Assembly (NCBI RefSeq): GCF_031880315.1
Contig: NZ_CP134771.1
Location: 558,001 to 622,000 of the forward strand
Direction: 5' to 3'
DNA length: 64,000 nucleotides
Source: Pseudomonas baltica
GTDB taxonomy: Bacteria; Pseudomonadota; Gammaproteobacteria; Pseudomonadales; Pseudomonadaceae
The position numbers were made by a program, and so were the translations under genes. Positions 18,424 through 25,822 of this stretch are shown here, piece after piece. Under the pieces are notes generated by a model that was not told the origin of the DNA, did no database searches, and was given only the letters and a program-made list of their open reading frames with translations. Position 1 is the stretch's first letter. Every line of letters starts with the position of its first letter.

Positions 18424-19763
18424 GCACAGTGATCGTCGGCGCTGGCCCGGCCGGTATCAGCGCGGCGCAAACGCTGGTGCATTACGGCATCCAGCCGCTG
18501 CTGCTCGACGAGGGCCTGCGCGGCGGCGGGCAGATCTACCGCCGCCAGCCGGCCAACTTCAAGCGCGATGCCAAGGCGCTGTACGGTTTCGACGCGGCCA
18601 AGGCCACGGCGGTGCATAAGGCCATGGATGACTTGGCTGACCAGATTGACTACCGCCCGCAGACGCTCGTCTGGAACGCCGAACGTGGCCAACTCGATAC
18701 CCTCTGCGACGGCCATGTGAGGCGCGTCGATTATCAACACCTGATCGTGGCCACCGGCGCTACCGATCGCATCCTGCCGGTGCCAGGCTGGAGTCTGCCG
18801 GGTGTCTACAGCCTGGGCGGCGCGCAGATCGCCCTGAAGTTTCAGGGCTGCGCCATCGGCCAGCGCGTGGTATTCGCCGGCAGCGGTCCGTTGCTGTATC
18901 TGATTGCCTACCAGTACGCCAAGGCCGGCGCCTGCGTGGTCGCCGTTCTCGACAGTGCGCCCTTCAGCGCGCAGGTCCGAGCGGCGCCCGCACTGCTCGG
19001 GCAGCCAGCGACTTTTGCCAAGGGCCTGTATTACCGCGCCTGGCTCACCGCTCATGGCATCCCTGTGCACAGCGGCGTACAGGTCGAAGCCATCCACGGC
19101 GAACACAGGGTCAGCGGCCTGACCTCGAACGACGGCCAGACGCTGGACTGCGACGCGGTCGGCATCGGCCACGCACTGCGCAGCGAGACACAACTGGCCG
19201 ACCTGCTCGGCTGCCAGTTCGCATGGAGCGCGCTCAACCGCAGTTGGCTGCCACAACGCGACGCGTTGGGCCGCAGCAGCGTCGAAGGGGTTTACCTGGC
19301 CGGCGACGGGGCGGGCATCATGGGTGCCGACGCCTCGCAAATGGCCGGCGAACTGGCGGCCCTGGCACTGCTTGCTGACACCGGCGTGAACATCGACCAC
19401 GGCCGGTGCAAGCAGTTGCTCGAACAACTGGCGAGCATCCAGCGCTTTCGTCACGGTCTGGAAAAAGCCTTTCCGTTCCCGACCCACTGGGCCGCCGAGA
19501 CGGCTGACGCCACACTGATCTGCCGCTGCGAAGAAGTCAGCGCCGGCGACATTCGCCAGGTCGTCGCCGAAGGCCATTGGGAGATCAACCGGGTCAAGGC
19601 CCATTGCCGCGTCGGCATGGGCCGCTGTCAGGGCCGCATGTGTGGTGCTGCGGCCTGCGAGCTGGTCGCCCACAGCAGCGGCCGGAGGATCGACGAGATC
19701 GGCCGCCTCCGTGCACAGGCACCGATCAAGCCGCTGCCGTTCGGCGTCGAGGTGGACGCATGA
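18420..19763 (+). CDS. FAD/NAD-binding subunit of heteromeric amino-acid/opine dehydrogenase (HcnB-like)
   Basis: 447-residue flavoprotein. N-terminal FAD motif IVGAGPAGISAA, GGGQIYRR, the second dinucleotide region VVFAGSGPLLYLIAYQ, and LAGDGAGIMGADASQMAGELAAL. Beyond the length of HcnB it has a C-terminal BFD-like iron-sulfur domain: ICRCEEVSAGDIRQVV near residues 366-382 and HCRVGMGRCQGRMCGAAAC near 400-420. This C-terminal domain fits opine-oxidase A-type subunits better than hydrogen cyanide synthase. Presumed to pass electrons from the HcnC-like subunit through the small ferredoxin subunit to the respiratory chain. Confidence 0.87.
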   Translation: MSTVIVGAGPAGISAAQTLVHYGIQPLLLDEGLRGGGQIYRRQPANFKRDAKALYGFDAAKATAVHKAMDDLADQIDYRPQTLVWNAERGQLDTLCDGHVRRVDYQHLIVATGATDRILPVPGWSLPGVYSLGGAQIALKFQGCAIGQRVVFAGSGPLLYLIAYQYAKAGACVVAVLDSAPFSAQVRAAPALLGQPATFAKGLYYRAWLTAHGIPVHSGVQVEAIHGEHRVSGLTSNDGQTLDCDAVGIGHALRSETQLADLLGCQFAWSALNRSWLPQRDALGRSSVEGVYLAGDGAGIMGADASQMAGELAALALLADTGVNIDHGRCKQLLEQLASIQRFRHGLEKAFPFPTHWAAETADATLICRCEEVSAGDIRQVVAEGHWEINRVKAHCRVGMGRCQGRMCGAAACELVAHSSGRRIDEIGRLRAQAPIKPLPFGVEVDA

Positions 19764-20878
19764 GCGGGCCATTGAGCAGCGAAGTCATCGTCCTCGGAGG
19801 CGGCATCGTCGGCGCCTCGGCGGCATTCTGGCTGGCCCGGCACGGCACACCGGTAACCTTGCTGGAGCGCGATTTTTGCGGCGCGCATTCCAGCGGCGTC
19901 AACTATGGCGGGGTACGGCGGCAGGGGCGACCGCTGACCCAATTGCCATTGTCGCAACGTGCTCATGAGATATGGGGCGAGTTGCCGGGACTGCTAGGTA
20001 TCGACGGAGAATACCTGCGCAGCGGCCATCTGAAACTGGCCCGCAGCGATGCCGACATGGAGCGATTGGTCGCCTACGCCCACGCCAGCCGTGGCTTCGG
20101 CCTCGATCTACAGTTGCTTGATCGTCAGCAACTGCGCCAACGCTTCCCGTGGATCGGAGACGTGGCCGTCGGCGCCTCGTTGTGCCCCGACGACGGCCAT
20201 GCCAATCCGCGACTGGTGTCACCGGCCTTCGCCCAAGCTGCAAAGCGCGCGGGAGCAAGGGTATTCGAGCAAAGCACCGTGGAGACTGTCGAGCATCATG
20301 GCACGCTATTCAAGGTGCGCTGCGCCAACGGTTTGCAGGCCGAGGCGCCGTGGCTGCTGAACTGCGCCGGGGCTTGGGCCGGCACGGTAGCAGGCTGGTT
20401 CGACGAAGCCGTACCGATGCATTCGGGCCATCCGGCGATGCTGGTGACCGAGCCCTTGACGCGGGTGATGGACGTCAGCACCGGCGTCGAAGGCGGCGGT
20501 ATCTATGCCCGTCAGGTCGCCCGCGGCAACTGCGTGCTCGGCGGCGGTCAGGGCTTTGCTTTGGATGCGAGCACCGCGCGCCCTGGCCAGGCGGCGGTGC
20601 TGGACATTCTACGCAACGCCGCCGAGCTCTATCCTTTTTTGACCGGCGCCCAGGCGATTCGCACCTGGAGCGGCACCGAAGGTTACCTGCCCGACCGCGA
20701 ACCGGTGATCGGGCCCAGCAGCACCACGCCTGGCCTGCTGCACGCCTTCGGCTTCGCCGGGGCCGGTTTTCAGATCGGCCCGGCAGTCGGCGAGGCCCTC
20801 GCGCAGTGGGTCTGCGAGGGCCGCAGCGCACAACCGCTCGACGCGTTTTCGATTCACCGTTTTCCATCCATTGCCTAG
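19760..20878 (+). CDS. FAD-dependent amino-acid oxidase subunit (DadA/HcnC-like)
   Basis: 372-residue DAO-family flavoprotein, probably the substrate-oxidising subunit. FAD motif VIVLGGGIVGASAAFWLA at residues 9-26, LLERDFCGAHSSGVNYGGVRRQ (flavin loop), LNCAGAWAG, the substrate domain, and C-terminal TWSGTEGYLPDREPVIG..LHAFGFAGAGFQIGPAVGEALA. Start overlaps the previous stop (ATGA). The binding-protein gene follows 14 bp downstream, which ties oxidation to uptake: a transported D-amino acid, N-substituted amino acid or opine is the likely substrate. Confidence 0.87.
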   Translation: MSGPLSSEVIVLGGGIVGASAAFWLARHGTPVTLLERDFCGAHSSGVNYGGVRRQGRPLTQLPLSQRAHEIWGELPGLLGIDGEYLRSGHLKLARSDADMERLVAYAHASRGFGLDLQLLDRQQLRQRFPWIGDVAVGASLCPDDGHANPRLVSPAFAQAAKRAGARVFEQSTVETVEHHGTLFKVRCANGLQAEAPWLLNCAGAWAGTVAGWFDEAVPMHSGHPAMLVTEPLTRVMDVSTGVEGGGIYARQVARGNCVLGGGQGFALDASTARPGQAAVLDILRNAAELYPFLTGAQAIRTWSGTEGYLPDREPVIGPSSTTPGLLHAFGFAGAGFQIGPAVGEALAQWVCEGRSAQPLDAFSIHRFPSIA

Positions 20879-20892
20879 AGGAAGGTTGCACC

Positions 20893-21936
20893 ATGAACCA
20901 CGTCAAACGTTGCACTGCATCCCTGTCGCTATTGGCCCTGCTCGGCGCCGCTACCGGCGCCCAGGCCGACCCGACCCTGTACCTGGGCATGAACGGCGGC
21001 ACCATGGAACGGCTGTACGCCGACAAGGTGTTGCCGATTTTCGAGAAGGCCAACCACGTCAAGGTAGTGATCGTCCCAGGCACCTCTTCCGACATCCTTG
21101 CCAAGGTCCAGGCCAGCAAGGACAACCCCCAGATGCACGTGATGTTCCTCGATGACGGCATCATGTACCGCGCCATCTCCATGGGCCTGTGCAACACGCT
21201 CGAAGACAGCCCGGTGCTCGCCGACATCCCGGCCAAGGCGAAGATCAAGGAGCAAGCGGTAGCCGTGACGCTGGGTGTGACGGGGCTGGCCTACAACAGC
21301 CGCCTGTTCAAGGAAAAAGGCTGGGCTACGCCGACCTCGTGGATGGATCTGGCCGATCCGCGCTTCAAGGACAAAGTGGTGTTCCAGTCGCTGGCCTCGT
21401 CGACCTTCGGCCTGCACGGCTTCCTGATGTTCAACCGCATCCAGGGTGGCAGCGAAACCAACGTCGAGCCGGGCTTCACGGCCTGGCCCAAAACCATCGG
21501 ACCCAACGTGCTGGAATACATCGCCAGCTCCGCGCAGATCTCCGAGATGGTGCAGACCGACGAAGCCGCGCTGTTCCCACTGACCCCGACCCAGGTCAGC
21601 GCCCTGAAGCTCAAAGGCGTGCCGGTCGAATATGCCCAGCCCAAGGAAGGCGCGGTGGTGCTCAACGTCGCCGAGTGCGCGATCGCCCACAACGACCAAC
21701 CCGAACTGGCGCAAAAACTGGTGGCCTTCCTGCTCTCGCCAGAGGCCCAGTCGCCGGCACTGGAAGAAGGCGACCAGATCCCCTCCAACCCGAAAACCCC
21801 GACCACCGACAAGACTCGGGCGGGTGTCGAGGCCATGGACAAGTACCTCGAGACAGCGATCTCCATCGACTGGGATCAGGTCAACCAACAGCGGCCTGCA
21901 TGGAATGCGCGTTGGAGCCGGTCGATCGAGCGATAG
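20893..21936 (+). CDS. ABC transporter periplasmic binding protein, PotD-like
   Basis: 347 residues with signal peptide (MNHVKRCTASLSLLALLGAATGAQA). Polyamine/iron-type (SBP family 8/1) features: LYLGMNGGTMERLYADKVLPIFEKAN, VPGTSSDILAKVQASKDNPQMHVMFLDDGIMYRA, AVTLGVTGLAYNSRLFKEKGW, TSWMDLADPRFKDKVVF and FLLSPEAQ. GAGGAAGG precedes ATG 20893. It completes the transporter whose ATPase and permeases are encoded at 15445-18133; the three dehydrogenase genes lie between them. Ligand not readable. Confidence 0.88.
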   Translation: MNHVKRCTASLSLLALLGAATGAQADPTLYLGMNGGTMERLYADKVLPIFEKANHVKVVIVPGTSSDILAKVQASKDNPQMHVMFLDDGIMYRAISMGLCNTLEDSPVLADIPAKAKIKEQAVAVTLGVTGLAYNSRLFKEKGWATPTSWMDLADPRFKDKVVFQSLASSTFGLHGFLMFNRIQGGSETNVEPGFTAWPKTIGPNVLEYIASSAQISEMVQTDEAALFPLTPTQVSALKLKGVPVEYAQPKEGAVVLNVAECAIAHNDQPELAQKLVAFLLSPEAQSPALEEGDQIPSNPKTPTTDKTRAGVEAMDKYLETAISIDWDQVNQQRPAWNARWSRSIER

Positions 21937-22114
21937 GCATTTGTGTGCGGGCTTCATGGCTTTTTCATTAGCAAATAACCACAAGTTCTTTTACGAACGA
22001 CTCGCGCCTACCTATGGTTCCAAGGCTGCACGGCCCTCGGCAGGCGTTGCCGGGGCTCGCCTCGGCGACCGCGCTCGCTGGCGACCGCTTCAACCTCAGA
22101 CCCAAGGTCCTGCC

Positions 22115-23236
22115 ATGCACATCGTTACCCTGCCAGACACTCCGCTGCTGGCCACCTCTATTCGCGCCACGGCGCAAGTCTTCGAAGACCCACGCTCACG
22201 TGCGCTGCTGGCGCGCCTGGAGCAGATCGCCCCCAGCGATGCCAGTGTGCTGGTAATCGGTGCCACCGGCACCGGCAAGGAGCTGGGAGCGCGCCACGTA
22301 CACCAGCTCAGCGATCGGCGCCAGGGACCGTTCGTGGCGGTCAACTGCGGGGCGTTCGCCGAAAATCTGGTCGAAGCAGAACTGTTCGGCCACGAGAAAG
22401 GCGCCTTCACCGGCGCCCTCACGACCAAAGCCGGCTGGTTCGAGGAGGCCCATGGCGGCACCCTGTTCCTGGACGAGATCGGCGATTTGCCGATGGCCAT
22501 CCAGGTCAAGCTGCTACGGGTCTTGCAGGAGCGCGAGATCGTACGTGTGGGTTCACGCAAAAGCATCCCGGTGGATGTGCGGATCGTCGCGGCGACCAAC
22601 GTCGCGCTGGAAAAGGCGGTCGCGGCGGGACGCTTCCGTGCCGATCTGTATTACCGCATCAACGTCGCGCGGCTTGACCTGCCACCGCTGCAGGCACGCC
22701 CCGGCGACATCCTGCCGCTGGCTCGGCATTTTGTGGCGCGCCATGGCCGGCGTCTGGGGGCTCGGCATATCGAGCTGGAGCTGCAGGCCCAGCAAAAGTT
22801 GCTGCGCTACTCGTGGCCCGGCAATATCCGCGAGCTGGAGAACGCCATCCATCACGCGCTGCTGGTGTGTAGCGATCAGCGTATCCGCGAGGCCGACCTG
22901 CAGTTGTCCGAACTGCCGGCCGTGTTCCACGATTCAGCCGCGCAGCCCGCCGCTGCCGTTGACGCCCCACACACGGCCGACGCCTTGCTGCAGCGCGCCT
23001 TCGATCAGCTCTTCGAGGAACAGCCCGAGCGCCTGCATGAGCACGTCGCCGATGGGCTGGTGCAGGCAGCCTACCGCTACTGCCAGCACAACCAGGTGCA
23101 CACCGCCGAGCTGCTGGGCCTGAGCCGCAACATCACACGGGCGCATCTGATTCGGATCGGGGCGCTGGTGGTCAACAAGCGGCGGGCGCCGTTGCTGGAT
23201 CTCGACAACCCGCCGTTGGCGCATTTCTCGATTTGA
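22115..23236 (+). CDS. sfnR: Sigma-54-dependent transcriptional activator SfnR
   Basis: 373-residue enhancer-binding protein without an N-terminal receiver or sensor domain, as in SfnR, which activates genes for dimethyl sulfone and sulfonate use under sulfate limitation. AAA+ domain: Walker A GATGTGKE (49-56), the sigma-54 contact loop GAFTGA (96-101), Walker B GTLFLDEIGDLP, RADLYYRINVARLDLPPLQAR, and WPGNIRELENAIHHALL. A Fis-type HTH is at the C-terminus (HTAELLGLSRNITRAHLIRIG). AAGG lies 8 nt before ATG 22115. No cognate sfn genes adjoin it; its targets could include the organosulfur operons of this window, though I found no well-spaced -24/-12 promoter. With no sensor domain, control is probably at its own expression. 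Confidence 0.9.
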   Translation: MHIVTLPDTPLLATSIRATAQVFEDPRSRALLARLEQIAPSDASVLVIGATGTGKELGARHVHQLSDRRQGPFVAVNCGAFAENLVEAELFGHEKGAFTGALTTKAGWFEEAHGGTLFLDEIGDLPMAIQVKLLRVLQEREIVRVGSRKSIPVDVRIVAATNVALEKAVAAGRFRADLYYRINVARLDLPPLQARPGDILPLARHFVARHGRRLGARHIELELQAQQKLLRYSWPGNIRELENAIHHALLVCSDQRIREADLQLSELPAVFHDSAAQPAAAVDAPHTADALLQRAFDQLFEEQPERLHEHVADGLVQAAYRYCQHNQVHTAELLGLSRNITRAHLIRIGALVVNKRRAPLLDLDNPPLAHFSI

Positions 23237-23317
23237 GAACGATCCTGTAGCGCGACGTCATGCACTACATGTCGCGGTACAGCAAGCCATCAATACGACA
23301 GCCTCCAACGTCGTACA

Positions 23318-23346
23318 CCTGTGGGAGCAGCGCTTGCTCGCGACGC
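23318..23346. repeat. Single REP unit
   Basis: CCTGTGGGAGCAGCGCTTGCTCGCGACG is a recognisable Pseudomonas REP unit in the 179-bp gap between sfnR and the exported methyltransferase-fold gene. Confidence 0.6.
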
Positions 23347-23415
23347 GGCCAGTGCTGACACCCCCTCTCAACCTGCTACCTTAGATCCGGACCTTCTCTC
23401 AATCCAAGGACATCC

Positions 23416-24228
23416 ATGAACCGTTCGCTACTGGCCCTGACCCTCGCCACTCTGCTGGCACCTGCTCTGTCCCACGCCGCGACTTCATCTGCCGCGATTA
23501 CCGATACGCAATACCAGCAAGTCCTCAAAGGCCCATGGCGCGCGCCGGAAAACAGCGTCCGCGACCCGTACCGCCACCCCGAACAAACCCTGAAGTTCTT
23601 CGGCCTGCGCAACAACCAGACGGTTATCGAGATCACCCCAGGTGGCGGCTGGTACAGCGAAATCCTCGCGCCCTTGCTCAAGGATCACGGCCGCTACATC
23701 GCCGCCCTGCAAGGCCCGACGCCCACCGACACCCTCAAGCGCAAGTTCGATGCCGACCCCGAGCATTACGCCAAGGCGCAATTCGTCACCTTCGATCCCG
23801 CTGCGCCGGTATTCGGCAAACCGGCCTCCGCCGACCTGGTGCTGACCTTTCGCAACGTGCACAACTGGGTCATGGCCGATGACGCCGCGCAGATGTTCTC
23901 GGCCTTCTTCAAGGTGCTCAAACCAGGTGGCGTGCTCGGCGTGGTCGACCACCGCGCCAAGGATGGCGTCGACCTGCAGAGCATCAAGGACAGCGGCTAC
24001 CTGCCCACCGCCTATGTGGTGAAGCTGGCGACCGCGGCGGGCTTCAAATTGCAGGCACAAAGCGAAATCAACGCCAACGCCAAAGACACCAAGGACTACC
24101 CGGCAGGCGTGTGGACGCTGCCGCCGACCCTGAAACTGGGTGATCAGGACCGGGCCAAGTACGTGGCGATCGGCGAGTCGGATCGGTTGACGTTGCGGTT
24201 CGTGAAACCTGGCAGAGTCGAGCAGTAG
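23416..24228 (+). CDS. Exported protein with class I SAM-methyltransferase fold
   Basis: 270 residues with a convincing signal peptide (MNRSLLALTLATLLAPALSHA), then a methyltransferase-like core: VIEITPGGGWYSEILAPLLKD in the position of the SAM-binding loop, ADLVLTFRNVHNWV in the position of motif IV, and VLKPGGVLGVVDHR. Proteins of this kind are annotated as putative methyltransferases in many proteobacteria, but the reaction is unknown and SAM is not expected in the periplasm. It stands alone, 179 bp after sfnR. No lipobox is seen; the mature protein would be soluble and periplasmic. Confidence 0.8.
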   Translation: MNRSLLALTLATLLAPALSHAATSSAAITDTQYQQVLKGPWRAPENSVRDPYRHPEQTLKFFGLRNNQTVIEITPGGGWYSEILAPLLKDHGRYIAALQGPTPTDTLKRKFDADPEHYAKAQFVTFDPAAPVFGKPASADLVLTFRNVHNWVMADDAAQMFSAFFKVLKPGGVLGVVDHRAKDGVDLQSIKDSGYLPTAYVVKLATAAGFKLQAQSEINANAKDTKDYPAGVWTLPPTLKLGDQDRAKYVAIGESDRLTLRFVKPGRVEQ

Positions 24229-24287
24229 ATCGCCTCCCCCGACAACAGGCAGCAATGCTCGTAGCACAGCGCCTGCTTCGCGCAGTC

Positions 24288-24315
24288 CGCGCAGGGGCCA
24301 AACCGCCCCTGCGCG
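24288..24315. terminator. Strong hairpin, possible bidirectional terminator
   Basis: CGCGCAGGGGC-CAAACC-GCCCCTGCGCG: a perfect 11-bp GC-rich stem with a 6-nt loop, 59 bp after the stop of the methyltransferase-fold gene. No T-run follows, so termination is likely but not proven. Confidence 0.5.
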
Positions 24316-24837
24316 ATGGCTCATCGGCGATGCCATTACCCGCCAGGGGCGCCTCCGCGCACACCTGTCAGATCTGCTAGTACACCTTGCCCACCGAATA
24401 GCTGAGACTCGCACCTGTCGCAATGACCGGATGCAACGTGTTTGGCCTTGAGCGCCTTGCTGGATATCCGCCAATCGCCACTAAGGGTGGCGATGTAACT
24501 GCTCGGCACACCTGATGTGCAAATTCAGCTTGCCAGTGGGGATCGTGGTTGCCGCCGATACCGCACTGCAGAGCGCTAGGTACTCGATTTCGCTTCTTCC
24601 ACGTTGCACCGCTTGCCGGTGCGAAGTCCGGCGCTTTGAATTTTGCGCTTCGCCACACTGCGGCCGATGCGGAACTGATCATGGCAATCATCAGCAACCG
24701 ATCCCTGCAACGCCTGCGCGATACGCCAGCATCATGACGCTTGGACCCAGCGCTCAAAATACCGTGCTGGCATGAGCGTAGGCCGCCTGGTGCCCGGCCC
24801 ACCCCGCTAACCGGATCTAAGCATAGGCTTATCTACT

Positions 24838-24855
24838 ATTTGGTATATACCAAAT
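24838..24855. promoter_or_regulatory. Perfect 18-bp palindrome, candidate GntR/HutC operator
   Basis: ATTTGGTATATACCAAAT is its own reverse complement and ends 46 bp before the start of the NMT1-like gene. Its core GGTATATACC fits the published HutC-subfamily GntR consensus (yGTMTAkACy). A HutC-type GntR regulator with a UTRA domain is encoded at the end of the same gene run (30879-31598), so it is the natural candidate to bind here. The palindrome is seen; the pairing is inference. Confidence 0.6.
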
Positions 24856-24901
24856 ATCTGGATTATAAAGAGTGCCCCCCACCGTGCAGGCAATCTGATT
24901 C

Positions 24902-25822
24902 ATGGCGTCGCTGAAATTAATGCTCGAGTACTTCCACCCTTGGCCGAATTCGGCAGGGTTCTACCTGGCCCGCGAACGTGGCTGGTACGCCGAACTGGGC
25001 CTGGATGTAGAGCTGCGCGTGGCCGATCCGGAGCGCGGCGACAGCCTGCAGCACCTGGTCGAGCAGCAGGTGGAACTGGCGGTATGCCCGAGCAATCGTC
25101 TGCTGGTACGCCGTGATCAGGGTCAAGCGCTCACGGGCGTCGCCGCCATCAACCATGCCGGTCTGGAAGCGTTTCAAACCCTCAAGGAATTCGCCATCGA
25201 GCGCCCCCGCGATTTGATGGGCAAACGCCTGGCGCTGAATCCCACACCCCGTGGCCTGGCAATGGTCCGCGACTTGGTGCGCCGCGATGGCGGCGACCCC
25301 GATGCGGTGATCATCGTCGACAGCGGCGCCCGCGAACTGCGCCCAGAAGAACTCGCCGCCGGGGTCGCCGACGCCAGCTTTGGCGGCTATTGGGCCTGGG
25401 AAGCCTTGATGGACAGCCCCATACCCGCAGAACGCCGGGTGGTGCACCGCGTCAGCGATTGGGGGGCTGTGGCCTACCACAGTTATCTGCTGGCGGCGGG
25501 CGATGCCTGGCGGGCGGCCAACGAGGCAACGCTGCAAGCGTTTCTGCAGGCCAGCAAACGTGGCTTCGAGGCCGTTGCGCAAGAGCCGGGCCTGGCATTG
25601 GCGGCCTATGAGCGGGTCATTCCATACTTCCCCACCACACTGATCGAGCGCTCGCTGCACCTGATCGCGCCGACCTGGCTGCATCAAGGGCAATGGGGCC
25701 AGCAACGTCAGGCACTGGTGGAGCCTTATGCCCACTGGCTGCACGAACACGGTATCGTTACCCACCCGCATGCCTGGCAGCAGGCGATCACCAACGACTA
25801 CCTGACGGAGCCTCAGGCATGA
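24902..25822 (+). CDS. NMT1/THI5-like substrate-binding-fold protein without signal peptide
   Basis: 306 residues. The start LKLMLEYFHPWPNSAGFYLARERGWYAELGLDVEL is the hallmark of the NMT1/THI5 family (thiamine-precursor binding proteins such as ThiY and pyrimidine synthase THI5), followed by VELAVCPSNRLL and the hinge region DLMGKRLALNPTPRGL. No signal peptide or lipobox is present, and no ABC permease or ATPase lies nearby, so it probably acts in the cytoplasm. The cysteine-rich motif of yeast THI5 is absent, so I do not call it a synthase. ATG 24902 lacks a strong ribosome site. It is translationally coupled to the kinase-rhodanese gene (ATGA overlap). Confidence 0.78.
   Translation: MASLKLMLEYFHPWPNSAGFYLARERGWYAELGLDVELRVADPERGDSLQHLVEQQVELAVCPSNRLLVRRDQGQALTGVAAINHAGLEAFQTLKEFAIERPRDLMGKRLALNPTPRGLAMVRDLVRRDGGDPDAVIIVDSGARELRPEELAAGVADASFGGYWAWEALMDSPIPAERRVVHRVSDWGAVAYHSYLLAAGDAWRAANEATLQAFLQASKRGFEAVAQEPGLALAAYERVIPYFPTTLIERSLHLIAPTWLHQGQWGQQRQALVEPYAHWLHEHGIVTHPHAWQQAITNDYLTEPQA

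Larger units (their letters stand above)
24229..24901. other. 673-bp gene-poor gap
   Basis: Contains the hairpin at 24288-24315 and the 18-bp palindrome at 24838-24855 (separate entries). Between about 24377 and 24560 the minus strand reads in broken frames like a decayed outer-membrane protein end: one frame ends ATGASLSYSVGKVY before a stop, a neighbouring frame reads SSYIATLSGDWRISSKALK. I cannot name the source and see no intact gene. The last 70 bp are AT-rich and form the probable promoter of the downstream operon. Confidence 0.4.

Noticed and set aside
18133..20878. Hydrogen cyanide synthase hcnABC
   Set aside because: Subunit order and folds agree, but the middle subunit has a C-terminal BFD-type iron-sulfur domain not found in HcnB, and the genes are embedded in an ABC uptake operon, which fits an opine/amino-acid dehydrogenase better.
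24402..24442. GCTGAGA..ACCTG..ACCGGATGC string resembling a TPP riboswitch
   Set aside because: Only the CTGAGA piece fits; the conserved ACCTGATCTGG segment and the P1 pairing are absent, it is 460 bp from the nearest thiamine-like gene, and the opposite strand reads as a decayed outer-membrane protein end.
24902..25822. THI5-type HMP-phosphate synthase
   Set aside because: The fold family fits, but the histidine/cysteine-rich motif needed by the yeast enzyme is absent; only the broader NMT1/THI5 family is supported.
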